Counted from the stretch's first letter, positions 16,285-24,865 are shown. The stretch: 64,000 nt of DNA from Okibacterium fritillariae (GCF_900167575.1 NZ_FUZP01000001.1:558001-622000); one strand, 5' to 3'. Program-made: numbers and translations. The notes: generated by a model from the sequence alone, not told the origin.

Positions 16285-17475
16285 ATGACTACACCACACG
16301 CCGTCATCTCGGGGGCCAGCATCGCGGGGCTGTCGGCGGCCTTCTGGCTGCGCCGTATCGGCTGGGACGTCACGGTCATCGAGCGCGCGCCGAGTTTCCG
16401 CGACGGCGGTCAGAACGTCGATGTGCGTGGGGTCGCCCGCGAGGTGCTGACGCGCATGGGACTGTTCGACGCCGTCAAGGCCCAGAACACGACCGAGACG
16501 GGCACCGTGCTCATGAAGAAGTCGGGCGCGGTGCGTGTCGAATTGCCCGCCGGGGACGGCAACGGGGCGACGGCCGAACTCGAGATCTTGCGCGGAGACC
16601 TCGCCCAGACCATCCGAGGAGCTCTGCCAGAGGGGGTGAATTTCATCTTCGGCGAAACCGTCACCGATGAGGTCGATGACGCCTCGGGGCCCGTCGTGCT
16701 CACGACGTCGTCGGGCCGGAGCATCCACGCAGATCTCTTCATCGTCGCCGAGGGTGTGCGTTCGAGCACGCGAGATCGGCTCTTCGGTGAGGGCGTCGAT
16801 CTGCGCGACCTCGGGGTGACCATGGTGTTCGGCACCATCCCGCGCACACCCGCCGACGACGATCGGTGGCGCTGGTACACCGCCGTCGGCGGACGACAGA
16901 TTCACCTGAGGCCCGATAACCACGGCACCATTCGAGCGATCCTCGCGTATGCCTCGCCGGCCAAGTCGGGCCTCGCGCGGGTCGACCGGGCCACGGCGAT
17001 GGACGTCGTCGGCCATCACTACAGCGACGCGGGTTGGGAGACCGGCCGTGTGCTCGAGGGATTCCGCAACTCCGACGACATGTATCTCGACGAGCTGACG
17101 CAGGTGCGCATGGGTACGTGGCACCGTGGGCGGGTGGTCGTGATCGGCGATGCGGCGTGGTGTGTGACGCCCATGGGCGGCGGCGGCGCATCCCTCGCAC
17201 TCACCAGTGGCTATGTGCTCGCCGCCTTCCTCACCCAGCGCGCGGATGATCGGGGTGCCGCCTTGCGCGACTTCGAGACGTGGATGCGTCCGCTCGTCGA
17301 CGATGTGCAGAACGTGCCCGACGCGCTCGTGCGCTTTGCCTATCCGCGCACCCGGCTGGGCCTTGCTGGCCGCGCGATCGTGGACTACATCATCACGTCG
17401 CGCCCGTTCCGGCCCCTCGCGGCCAAGCTCACCCAGGTGGCCGAGACCACGCAGGAGCTGCCCGAGCTGCGTTAG
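16285..17475 (+). CDS. FAD-dependent monooxygenase (PHBH/UbiH-like fold)
   Basis: 396 aa. N-terminal dinucleotide motif AVISGASIAGLSAAFWLRR (GxSxxG form), mid-protein RGDLAQTI, IVAEGVRSSTRD (DG-like motif) and GRVVVIGDAAWCVTPMGGGG binding FAD ribityl/diphosphate. Class A flavoprotein hydroxylases use NAD(P)H and O2 to hydroxylate aromatics or, as in TetX-like members, modify antibiotics; sequence alone does not choose. Divergent from marR with the shared operator. Its last 47 bp overlap the convergent WYL-regulator gene. Confidence 0.85.
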   Translation: MTTPHAVISGASIAGLSAAFWLRRIGWDVTVIERAPSFRDGGQNVDVRGVAREVLTRMGLFDAVKAQNTTETGTVLMKKSGAVRVELPAGDGNGATAELEILRGDLAQTIRGALPEGVNFIFGETVTDEVDDASGPVVLTTSSGRSIHADLFIVAEGVRSSTRDRLFGEGVDLRDLGVTMVFGTIPRTPADDDRWRWYTAVGGRQIHLRPDNHGTIRAILAYASPAKSGLARVDRATAMDVVGHHYSDAGWETGRVLEGFRNSDDMYLDELTQVRMGTWHRGRVVVIGDAAWCVTPMGGGGASLALTSGYVLAAFLTQRADDRGAALRDFETWMRPLVDDVQNVPDALVRFAYPRTRLGLAGRAIVDYIITSRPFRPLAAKLTQVAETTQELPELR

Positions 17476-18454
17476 CGCCCGCCGTCTCGGCGTTGCGGGC
17501 GGCCAGTGCGCCGAAGGCCGCCGTGAGGTCGGGCGGGTCGACCACATCGATGCGCGCGTCGAAGCGGCCCAGCGCGGCGGCGAGGGCCACCCATGACCAC
17601 GAGCCGGAGACGAGCGTGCAGCGGCCGTCGCCGAGGTCCGTGACGATGCCGTCGGCCGCGAAGGGCGCCACCTCGGAGGCGGGGAGGTGCACCACGACGG
17701 TGCCGGTGCACGGCCACTCGTCGCGCTCGGCCGAACCCTTGAAGCGTGCCGAGACGAAGGCCGCGGCATCGCCTCCAGGCACCTCGCGCGTTGAGAAGCG
17801 AGGCCCGGTCGGGATGCGCGGGGTCACACGGTCGGCGCGAAAGATGCGCCAGTCTTCGCGGTCGAGGTCCCAGGCGACGAGGTACCAGAGCCCGTTCGAA
17901 GCGACGAGGTGGTGTGGCTCGACGCGGCGCGAGGATGCATCCGAACCGTGGTCGAACCGCAGCACCTCGTGGGCGCGGGCCGCGCTCGAGAGGGCGACGA
18001 GGACATCCGGTGTGACGGCGTCGGTGACCGCACCGGTGTCGGTGCCGGGGCTCGCCCTCGAGGCGCGCCGCCCAAGTGTCGTGAAGTCGAGGGCGTCCAC
18101 GCGGTGTCGCAGTCGGGAGGGCATGACCTGTCTGACCGTCGTGAGCGCCCGCAGCGCGGCTTCTTCGGTGCCCGCTCCGAGGAGGGGTGCCGACCGCAAT
18201 GCCACCGCCAAAGCGATCACCTGGTCGTCGTCGAAGAGGAGCGGGGGAAGTTGTTCGCCCGCGTCGAGCCGGTAGCCGCCGTCGGGGCCCATGGTGGCCT
18301 CGATGCGATAACCCATCTCGCGCAACCGGTCGATGTCGCGCCGCACCGTGCGGTGGCTGATGTCGAGGCGTTCGGCCAGGAGGGCGCCCGGCCAGTCTCG
18401 TCGCGCCTGCAACAGCGAGAGCAATGTGAGCAGTCGCGAGGTGGGGTTGGCCAT
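17429..18454 (-). CDS. WYL-domain HTH regulator (YafY type)
   Basis: 341 aa. N-terminal HTH (residues ~5-60, TSRLLTLLSLLQARRDWPGA, DISHRTVRRDIDRLREMGY), then the WYL domain with LWYLVAWDLDREDWRIFRADR (the W-Y-L motif and ligand-binding Arg) and a WCX-type C-terminal extension (residues ~240-320). Such regulators respond to nucleic-acid or nucleotide-like or other small ligands. It is divergent from a VOC protein. TAGAAT (18461-18466) 6 nt before ATG suggests a leaderless start. The 3' end overlaps the monooxygenase gene convergently by 47 bp. Confidence 0.87.
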   Translation of the reverse strand: MANPTSRLLTLLSLLQARRDWPGALLAERLDISHRTVRRDIDRLREMGYRIEATMGPDGGYRLDAGEQLPPLLFDDDQVIALAVALRSAPLLGAGTEEAALRALTTVRQVMPSRLRHRVDALDFTTLGRRASRASPGTDTGAVTDAVTPDVLVALSSAARAHEVLRFDHGSDASSRRVEPHHLVASNGLWYLVAWDLDREDWRIFRADRVTPRIPTGPRFSTREVPGGDAAAFVSARFKGSAERDEWPCTGTVVVHLPASEVAPFAADGIVTDLGDGRCTLVSGSWSWVALAAALGRFDARIDVVDPPDLTAAFGALAARNAETAGANAARAAPAWSRPPG

Positions 18455-18475
18455 GCGTCGATTCTAGGTCGAGTG

Positions 18476-18494
18476 TAGGACCGAAGCTGTCCTA
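18476..18494. promoter_or_regulatory. Dyad TAGGAC-N7-GTCCTA between WYL gene and VOC gene
   Basis: Perfect 6-bp arms in the 99-bp divergent region. It is the only strong symmetry there, so it is a candidate site for the WYL regulator. Confidence 0.6.
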
Positions 18495-18553
18495 GACGGC
18501 TGTCAGAGTGATCGACGTCGGGATGAGCCCGGCGCTAGTCACTAGGAGCAGAC

Positions 18554-19021
18554 ATGAGCATCACTACCACGACCCACCTCAACTTCCGAGGCGAGGCCCG
18601 AGCGGCCCTCGAGTTCTATGGCGCGGTCTTCGGCGGCCAGGCGACCATCGCCACCTACGGCGACTTCGGTATGCCGAAGGACGTCCCCGGGGCCGACAAC
18701 GTCGTCTTCGGCCAGGTCGAAACGGCAGACGGTTTCCGCGTCATGGCCTACGACATCCCGGGCGCCGCGGCCGACGCCGCCCCGACGAGCGGCTCGACGC
18801 GCCGCGAGAACGGCGTCACGCTCACCGATCAGCCGTTCTTCGTCTCGGTGCGGGGCGAAACCCTCGACGAGATCGAGCGTTACTGGAACGCGCTCTCGGC
18901 TGACGCCACGGTCGTCGAAGCGCTCGCGGCCTCGGCCTGGAGCCCGGGCTTCGGCATGCTGACCGACCGCTTCGGCGTCACCTGGATCCTCGACGTGGCC
19001 GCCGCCTACTCCGCCGAGTAA
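18554..19021 (+). CDS. VOC-family protein (PhnB/glyoxalase-like)
   Basis: 155 aa, RBS AGGAGCAGAC. Two beta-alpha-beta-beta-beta repeats of the vicinal oxygen chelate fold: THLNFRGEARAALEFYGAVFGG at the N-terminus and FFVSVRGETLDEIERYWNAL then GFGMLTDRFGVTWILDV, the PhnB/YdcE-type arrangement. These small dimers are often of unknown function or confer resistance/demodification. The divergent WYL regulator is the likely controller; this YafY-VOC pairing is common in actinobacteria. Confidence 0.85.
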   Translation: MSITTTTHLNFRGEARAALEFYGAVFGGQATIATYGDFGMPKDVPGADNVVFGQVETADGFRVMAYDIPGAAADAAPTSGSTRRENGVTLTDQPFFVSVRGETLDEIERYWNALSADATVVEALAASAWSPGFGMLTDRFGVTWILDVAAAYSAE

Positions 19022-19096
19022 TCGCCTGACACCCGGCGTCTGCCACCCCGCGCGATGTCGCATCGCCTGCCCGCCGCCCGGCGCTACATTGTGAGC

Positions 19097-19498
19097 ATGA
19101 GTGCGACATCCGCGGGACACCGGTACTGGGCGATCCAATTCGGCGTGGCCATCGCGGGGCTCGTACTGCTGCCCGTCTTCGGCATCGCGTTGAGCGTCTC
19201 GTCGCGTGAATACCGGGGGCTGGGAGTCATCGTGGTGCTGTGTGCCGCGCCCTTCGTGGTGCTGCTCGTGTGGGTGGGGCGCCAGTATCGGGCCTACCCA
19301 CGCGAGCAGCGGCTCATCTACGGCTGGGCGGTCATGCAGCAGACGCATCCCGTGTGGCTCGTGCGCGCGCGCCCGCAACTGCGCATCATGGCGACCGCCC
19401 GCCGGGCTCGCGACGGCAAGATGTCGCGCCAGGAACTGCTCTGGCTGCAATCGTTGAAGCCGAAGAACCCCTACCCGGGCGTGCTGCCGCCGGTCTGA
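19097..19498 (+). CDS. Small membrane protein, unknown function
   Basis: 133 aa from ATG 19097; TACATT (19085-19090) lies 6 nt upstream, so the mRNA is probably leaderless. Two transmembrane segments (residues ~13-33 and ~43-62) followed by a basic cytoplasmic tail (RQYRAYPREQRLIYGWAVMQ, RAREDGKMS-like RARDGKMSRQELLWL). I do not recognise the family. Confidence 0.6.
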   Translation: MSATSAGHRYWAIQFGVAIAGLVLLPVFGIALSVSSREYRGLGVIVVLCAAPFVVLLVWVGRQYRAYPREQRLIYGWAVMQQTHPVWLVRARPQLRIMATARRARDGKMSRQELLWLQSLKPKNPYPGVLPPV

Positions 19499-19680
19499 CC
19501 GTTGTGTGATCCCGGGCCCGACTCCTCGGCGTGATCGCGGGGATCGGGCGGGGCGGCGTCGGCTGCCTTCCCGTCGTGGCCGATGGTGGAACCCCCTGCC
19601 GGATCGTGCCGACGCGATACTACGATGACGTCACGGTTGCTGCAGTCGGTGCGCTCCGTGCACAGACGGGACCGATCCTC

Positions 19681-21510
19681 ATGACGCGATCACGACGCAC
19701 ACCCTCCGCAAGAACGAGGGTCTCGAGCCGATTCGGGATGATCGCGGCACTCGGCCTCGTGCTCGTGGCGGGCACGGCGCTCGCCACGCCCGCGACCTCA
19801 GGTGCCAACGCGGCCGGAGTGCTGAGCGCCTCCGTGCCCGCCGCCGCCGTGCCTGCCGCCGCCGTGCCGACGGTCGCCGCGAATCCGGCCGTCGATCAAC
19901 CCGGATGCCGCGCCCTCCCCGCCCCGGCGCGCAGCGCGCTCCGCGCCGACCAAGCGACCGAAACGTTCGGCGTGGACGGCACGTCCGTCACGGTGGGCAT
20001 CATCTCGGGGTCGTTCGGAACGAGCGGGCAGGCCGCCGTCGACGCCGATGAGGCCGCCGGTCTGCTGCCGGGCGCGGGCAATCCGTGCGGCCGCACACAG
20101 CCGGTGCGCGTGCTGATCGAGGGCAGCGATGACGACGAGGGGCGCGCGATGGCGCAGGCTGTGCACAGCGTGGCGCCCGGGGCATCCGTCGTGTTCGCGT
20201 CGGGCGGTGGAGGTGACGCCGGGGTGGCGACCGCCATCGACGCCCTTGTCGGGGCCGGTGCGACGGTGATCGTCGACGATGTGCAGGCGGATGACGAACG
20301 CCCCTACCAACGCGGGGCGGCGGGTGCGGCCATCCAACGTGCCGTGGACGCCGGGGTGCTGTACGTGACGGCCGCCAGCAACTACGGCGTGAGCGGCGCG
20401 GCCGGATATCCGAGTGCCGGTTATCCGATCGGCGGGTGGTCGACGGCCGCGTACCGGGCGGGCCCGTGCGCCGCCGATGTGGCCGCCTTGTATGCGCCCG
20501 AGAGCGTCGATTGCCTCGATTTCGATCCGGGCGCGGCGGTCGACCCCGAGCTGGAGTTCACGCTGCCCGCTCACGGCGCCATGGCAGCGTCGCTGAACTG
20601 GGCCGAACCGGTCGGCGCGGTGACGACGCAGCTCGACTACGTGTTGCGTACCGCGGGCACGCTCAACCGGGTTCCCGCCGGTGACCCGACGATCCCTCGC
20701 ATCAAGGCGGGCGTCTTCTCGACCGCCGACACGGTTGTCACGCAGGGAGTCAGCATCGTTCGTCATCTTCCCGCGCCCGCCGCGGCGCCCCCGGTGTCGA
20801 TCATCCTGACCGGCATCCCGGGCGAATCCGCGATCCTGCACCAGGACCGGTTCGAATCGACGGGCCCGGATGTCGTGGGCTCCACGCTCTTCGGCCACCA
20901 ATCCGACCCCGCCGCCCTCGCCGTTGCGGCCGTGGATTCCGGCACCCTGACTCTCGAGACGTTCTCGACACTCGGCCCCGCGACGACGTTCTTCGGTGCG
21001 GGCATCACCGGGCCGGTGATGGTGCCCGGTCCCGCCGTCGCGGGTGCCGACGACCTGCCGGTGTCGACGACGGTCCTCACGGGCAACGGCATCTTCAAGG
21101 GAACCTCGGCGGCGGCACCGACGGTCGCGGCCGTCGCGGCACTCGCCCGTGAGCTGGCGCCGGACGCTACGCCGGCCGATCTGCGGGCTGCGCTGACCGA
21201 GGGCGCCCGCACGGACGGCGTGCAGACGCCGTGGAATGCGGCCATCCCCGCGTCGCGCTATTGGGGTGCCGGTCTCGTCGATGCGGCGGCCACGCTCGAG
21301 CTCCTCGCGCCGACGCCTGCTCCTACTCCGACCCCTGGTCCGACGGCCTCACCCGAGCCTGCTGCGCCCGCCGCCGACTCCGGCCTCCCGAGCCGAGCGG
21401 CGGCCGAGCTGCCCGCAACGGGAGCCTCGAGCGATGGGGCGGTGACCGTTGCCGTAACGGCGCTGTTGCTCGGCGCCGGCCTCGTCGCCCTGCGTCGTCG
21501 GCGCGCCTAG
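19681..21510 (+). CDS. Secreted subtilase-like protein with LPATG wall anchor, catalytic Asp apparently lost
   Basis: 609 aa from ATG 19681. Signal peptide (Arg-rich start, hydrophobic 18-34, ALA cleavage). S8-type fold: strand TVGIISGSFGTSG (105-116), DDEGRAMAQAVHSVAPGA (151-168), oxyanion Asn in AASNYG (231-236) and GTSAAAP with Ser476. Related subtilases of this DEGRAM group carry Asp where G110 is (VISDSF), so the Asp is missing. A Pro/Ala linker precedes LPATG (577-581), a hydrophobic helix and RRRR tail, the classical sortase substrate signal. It is exported and covalently anchored; with Asp gone it may be a binding protein rather than a protease. Its TAG shares CTAG with the convergent EamA gene stop. 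Confidence 0.78.
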   Translation: MTRSRRTPSARTRVSSRFGMIAALGLVLVAGTALATPATSGANAAGVLSASVPAAAVPAAAVPTVAANPAVDQPGCRALPAPARSALRADQATETFGVDGTSVTVGIISGSFGTSGQAAVDADEAAGLLPGAGNPCGRTQPVRVLIEGSDDDEGRAMAQAVHSVAPGASVVFASGGGGDAGVATAIDALVGAGATVIVDDVQADDERPYQRGAAGAAIQRAVDAGVLYVTAASNYGVSGAAGYPSAGYPIGGWSTAAYRAGPCAADVAALYAPESVDCLDFDPGAAVDPELEFTLPAHGAMAASLNWAEPVGAVTTQLDYVLRTAGTLNRVPAGDPTIPRIKAGVFSTADTVVTQGVSIVRHLPAPAAAPPVSIILTGIPGESAILHQDRFESTGPDVVGSTLFGHQSDPAALAVAAVDSGTLTLETFSTLGPATTFFGAGITGPVMVPGPAVAGADDLPVSTTVLTGNGIFKGTSAAAPTVAAVAALARELAPDATPADLRAALTEGARTDGVQTPWNAAIPASRYWGAGLVDAAATLELLAPTPAPTPTPGPTASPEPAAPAADSGLPSRAAAELPATGASSDGAVTVAVTALLLGAGLVALRRRRA

Positions 21511-22496
21511 GCGGTCGGCCCGGGCAGCGCGTCCTTGAGCGGAGCGGGTGGGGTCTTCGCCGTCGATTCGTTGTCGAGCGTGAGGCTCTCGCTGCGCGCG
21601 TCGAAGCGCACCGCGATGATGCCCGCCACGATGAGCGCGCCGCCCAGCAGTTGCAGGGTCGAGAGCTGCTCGCCGAGCAGCAGCCAGGCCCACGCGGCGG
21701 CCGCGGCCACCTCGAGCAGGCCCGCGAAGGAGGCGAGCCGCGAGCCGAGCATGGCGCTCGCCGTGATGCTCGTGGCATAGGCCACGGCGGTGGCGACGAC
21801 GCCGATCACGAGCATGGGCACCCACCAGGGCACCACGTTGCCGAGCACCGTGACGTCGGCGGCGGATGCGGTGAAGGGCACGAGTCCGGTGAGCCCGAGC
21901 AGCGTGAGCAGAATCGAGCCGACGAGCAGGCCGGATGCGGCGAGGGCGACGGGCGGCAGATCATCCGACTCCTGCGCAGCGATGACGAAGTAGACGGCGC
22001 AGCACACCATGGCGCCGAGGCCGAAGATGAGGCCCAAGACGTCGAGGGGCCCGCCGTCGGCCGGCGAGACCACGAGCACGAGGCCGCCCGCGGCGACGAC
22101 CGAGCCGATGAGCACGGGCACGGCCGGCCGGCGGCGCGTCATGACCCAGGCCACGGCGACGAGCAGAAACGGCGCCAGGTATTCGAGCAGGATGGCGGTG
22201 CCGACGGGAATGCGCTGCACGGCCGAGAAGTAGAACACCTGCGCGCCCGCGACGCCCACGCTGCCCATGCCGAGCACGCGCCAGCGGGAGCGCCATAGGG
22301 GGCGGAGGTTGCCGCGCAGCATGACGAGGGCCACGGGGGCCAGCAGGATTCCGCCGATGAAGGCGCGCAGGGCGACGGCGGCGACGGGGCTCCAGCCGGC
22401 CTGCAGCAGCGGTTTGACGAAGGGGCCGGACACCCCGAAGGAGACGGCGGCGACCACGGCGATGATGAGGCCGGTGGTGAGGTGTCGACGGTGCAC
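21507..22496 (-). CDS. EamA/DMT-family transporter
   Basis: 329 aa, ten hydrophobic segments in two EamA halves (first half ends near VLVVSPADGG, second begins LDVLGLIFGLGAMVCC). EamA proteins export amino acids, purines or metabolites; the substrate is not predictable. GTG start at 22496. Divergent from a CGNR zinc-finger protein with a long dyad between them, which suggests that protein regulates the transporter. Confidence 0.82.
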   Translation of the reverse strand: MHRRHLTTGLIIAVVAAVSFGVSGPFVKPLLQAGWSPVAAVALRAFIGGILLAPVALVMLRGNLRPLWRSRWRVLGMGSVGVAGAQVFYFSAVQRIPVGTAILLEYLAPFLLVAVAWVMTRRRPAVPVLIGSVVAAGGLVLVVSPADGGPLDVLGLIFGLGAMVCCAVYFVIAAQESDDLPPVALAASGLLVGSILLTLLGLTGLVPFTASAADVTVLGNVVPWWVPMLVIGVVATAVAYATSITASAMLGSRLASFAGLLEVAAAAAWAWLLLGEQLSTLQLLGGALIVAGIIAVRFDARSESLTLDNESTAKTPPAPLKDALPGPTA

Positions 22497-22510
22497 GCTG
22501 AGCTCGTTTC

Positions 22511-22540
22511 GTCAGGAGCGAATGTTCTTACGCTCCTGAC
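22511..22540. promoter_or_regulatory. 30-bp dyad between EamA gene and CGNR gene
   Basis: GTCAGGAGCG (22511-22520) and CGCTCCTGAC (22531-22540) are perfect 10-bp arms around a 10-nt AT-rich centre. A further imperfect half-site CGTCAG follows at ~22549. Placed 14 bp from the EamA start and 29 bp from the CGNR start, it is a strong candidate operator for the divergent pair. Confidence 0.7.
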
Positions 22541-22569
22541 GTTAGACTCGTCAGAGATAAGGAGTCAAA

Positions 22570-23130
22570 TTGCTTTTTGCCCCTGACACTGAAGACGTTC
22601 TCGAGTTCAACGCCGCCATCCTCAACACGGTCGCCGGCGCGAGCCGATCGGGTGACGACGAGCTGTCCACGCGCGATCAGTTGAGCACCCTGATGGCCGA
22701 ATCCGGCTTCTCGGGGCGGTTCGACCGCGACGACGCCGAGCTCGACGCCATGCGCGCCGCGCGGGCCCGCCTGCGCGAAATCTGGACGCTCGACCGCGAC
22801 GACATGATCGTGCCCATCAACGAACTGTTGGCCCGCCTCAACGCCGTGCCCCGGCTCGAACGTCACGACGGCATCGACTGGCACGTGCACGCCACGTCGC
22901 AGGAGGCCCCGCTCGCCGACCGCTTCCTCGTCGAGGCCGCCATGGCGCTCATCGATGTGGTGCGGTCGAACGAGACGAGCCGCCTGCGGCACTGCGCCGC
23001 CTTCGACTGCGAGGGCATGCTGGTGGACCTGTCGCGCAACGGGTCGAAACGCTTCTGCAGCGTGCGCTGCGGCAACCGCATGAACATGGTGGCGTTCCGG
23101 GAGCGCCGCGCCGCCGACCCCGTCGGCTGA
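22570..23130 (+). CDS. CGNR zinc-finger (ABATE-type) putative regulator
   Basis: 186 aa from TTG 22570; the rare start is supported by AAGGAGTC at the right distance. The N-terminal ABATE-like domain is helical (LEFNAAILNTVAG, ARLREIWTLDRDD); the C-terminal CGNR motif reads HCAAFDC then RFCSVRCGNRMNM (residues ~145-178), four Cys ligating zinc and likely contacting DNA. Family members are predicted stress-related transcription regulators. Divergent from EamA. Confidence 0.85.
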   Translation: MLFAPDTEDVLEFNAAILNTVAGASRSGDDELSTRDQLSTLMAESGFSGRFDRDDAELDAMRAARARLREIWTLDRDDMIVPINELLARLNAVPRLERHDGIDWHVHATSQEAPLADRFLVEAAMALIDVVRSNETSRLRHCAAFDCEGMLVDLSRNGSKRFCSVRCGNRMNMVAFRERRAADPVG

Positions 23131-23134
23131 ACCG

Positions 23135-23998
23135 TCAGCGGGGGAGGACCGCCGCGGTGACGCCCGAGACGACGAGATCGGCGCGCGGCATGGTCGATTC
23201 GATGAGGATCGCATTCTTGCCATCCACCGATTCGGCCCAGGCTTTCGCGGCCTCGGGCGTGCGGCCGTGGCGCTCGTGCCGGTCGACCAGACGGCGCACG
23301 CGCTCGTCGTCGGTGGTCTCGCAGAACCAGGCCTCGGCGAGCAGACCCTTCACATCGGCCCACGGCGTCTCGTCGACGAGCAGGTAGTTGCCCTCGACGA
23401 TCACGAGCTTGGTGTCGGGCAGGACCGCGATTTCGCCGGCGATGGGCTCCTCGACCGTGCGGTCGAAGCTGGGCGCATAGACGGTGTGGGATGTCTCGGC
23501 GTGCAGGCGCCTCAGCAGCGCGACGAAACCCCAGCCGTCGAATGTGTCGATGGCGCCCTTGCGGTCACGGCGGCCGAGTTTGTCGAGCGTCGAATTGGCG
23601 AGGTGATAGCCATCCATGGGCAGGTGTGCGGCGAAGTGGGGCGACGGGGCCGATGATGCCGACTCAGGTGCCGACGTCGACGAAGATGCCGAGGACGACC
23701 CGGATGCCGAGGACGACCCGGATGCCGAGGACGACCCGGAAGCCGAGGATGAACCGGAAGCCGAGGATGCCTCGGCCGCGACAATCGCGTTCACCCGAGC
23801 CGCGAGCTGCACCGCGAGCGTGGTCTTACCCGCTCCCGGGCTGCCCGCGATGCCGACGACGGCCCGGCCGCCACCCGCCGGAACGAGTGCGAGCGCGCGG
23901 CGGGCGAGGGCGTCGAGAGCGTCGGCCGCGGCATCCGAGCGTTCGTCGGCTTCTGCGGGGCTCGGGGCATTCGAGTGGTCTGAGACGAGATTAGACAC
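23135..23998 (-). CDS. FrcK-like P-loop sugar/nucleoside kinase with Ser-rich repeat insert
   Basis: 287 aa from GTG 23998 (GAGGGG upstream), overlapping the epimerase stop by 8 bp. Walker A GIAGSPGAGKTTLAVQLA (49-66), then MDGYHLANSTLDKLGRRDRKGAIDTFDG (128-155) and VEGNYLLVD, the signature of the uridine kinase/pantothenate kinase-like group that includes FrcK of rhizobial frcBCAK fructose uptake operons. It is last in an ABC - epimerase - epimerase - kinase operon and so probably phosphorylates the imported or epimerised ketose. An abnormal insert of ~45 residues (SSASG repeats, 77-119) separates Walker A from the DGYH strand. Confidence 0.8.
   Translation of the reverse strand: MSNLVSDHSNAPSPAEADERSDAAADALDALARRALALVPAGGGRAVVGIAGSPGAGKTTLAVQLAARVNAIVAAEASSASGSSSASGSSSASGSSSASGSSSASSSTSAPESASSAPSPHFAAHLPMDGYHLANSTLDKLGRRDRKGAIDTFDGWGFVALLRRLHAETSHTVYAPSFDRTVEEPIAGEIAVLPDTKLVIVEGNYLLVDETPWADVKGLLAEAWFCETTDDERVRRLVDRHERHGRTPEAAKAWAESVDGKNAILIESTMPRADLVVSGVTAAVLPR
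23685..23774. repeat. 18-nt tandem repeat, five copies, inside kinase gene
   Basis: Unit GATGCCGAGGACGACCCG at 23685, 23703 and 23721 (identical), then 23739 and 23757 with changes. On the coding strand it gives a six-residue Ser-Ala-Ser-Gly-Ser-Ser unit. Near-identity of three copies points to recent expansion. Confidence 0.92.
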
Positions 23999-24857
23999 GG
24001 GTCCCCTCGAGCATGTTGGTGAGGTAGGCGTGGGAGTGGGCGGCCAGCGCGGGGCCGTCGTTCCAGAGGTTACGCCAGATCGCCAGGTCGTTCGAGAGCG
24101 TGGGCGAGACCACGGCAGAGGAGAACGACTCGAACGTGATGGGGCCGTCGTAGGAGATGTCGGCGAGGGCGTGGAAGAACGACGTGAAGTCGAGGTGACC
24201 CGAGCCGAGGTAGCCGCGGTGGTTCTCGCCGATGTGCACGTAGCCGAGGCGGTCGCCGACGAGGTGCACGGGGCGCACGAGATCGACCTCCTCGATGTTC
24301 ATGTGGTAGGTGTCGAGGTGGATGAGCACGTTGTCGTGACCGATGTCGTCGGCCAGGCGCAGGGCGTCGGCGGCCGTGTTGATGACGTTGGTCTCGTAGC
24401 GGTTGCAGATCTCGAGGCCGAGGGTCATGCCGCGTCCCTGCGCCTCGACCGCGAGGTCCTTGAGGGTGGCGACGACGTTGGCGCGGCCGGCCGTGGTCAG
24501 CGCGTGACCGTATTTGCCGAGGGCGCTGTAGAGGGCGCCGGTGAAGTGGGTTCCGCCGAGGTCGTGCGTGACGCCCAGCGAGTACTGCAGCAGGTCGGCG
24601 CCGCGGCTGACGGTGGCGGGGTCGTCGCTCGAGACGTCGGCGTCGAAGGCGAGGCCGCGCGAGCAGACGATGCCGAGGCCGGCGGCGTCGAGGGCGGCGC
24701 GCGCGGCGGGGACGTCGAGGTTGCCGGCGTCGTGCAGCGACAGCTCGAGCAGGTCGAAGCCGGCCTTCTTGGTCGCGGCGATGATGTGGTCGACCTCGGA
24801 CGGTGTGGTGCCGCCCGAGAAGACGAGGGCGTGGACTCCGAGTTTGTTGTTCGACAT
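23991..24857 (-). CDS. Ketose 3-epimerase (D-tagatose/D-allulose 3-epimerase family), copy 1
   Basis: 288 aa TIM barrel from ATG 24857; the RBS AAGGA overlaps the TAA of the gene upstream. The metal site of D-tagatose 3-epimerase is complete: Glu149 (GLEICNRYETN), Asp182 (HLDTYHMNIEE), His208 (YVHIGENHRG), Glu243 (FESFSS), plus Arg214, at a constant offset of -3 from the Pseudomonas cichorii enzyme as I recall it. The reaction is C-3 epimerisation of free ketohexoses (fructose/allulose, tagatose/sorbose). Operon context: ABC importer upstream, kinase downstream. Confidence 0.88.
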   Translation of the reverse strand: MSNNKLGVHALVFSGGTTPSEVDHIIAATKKAGFDLLELSLHDAGNLDVPAARAALDAAGLGIVCSRGLAFDADVSSDDPATVSRGADLLQYSLGVTHDLGGTHFTGALYSALGKYGHALTTAGRANVVATLKDLAVEAQGRGMTLGLEICNRYETNVINTAADALRLADDIGHDNVLIHLDTYHMNIEEVDLVRPVHLVGDRLGYVHIGENHRGYLGSGHLDFTSFFHALADISYDGPITFESFSSAVVSPTLSNDLAIWRNLWNDGPALAAHSHAYLTNMLEGTRV

Positions 24858-24865
24858 GGGGTTCC

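Noticed and set aside
23685-23774. Considered as a CRISPR-like or origin-type iteron array
   Set aside because: Repeats are contiguous with no spacers, in frame and within a coding sequence; this is a protein-level tandem repeat.
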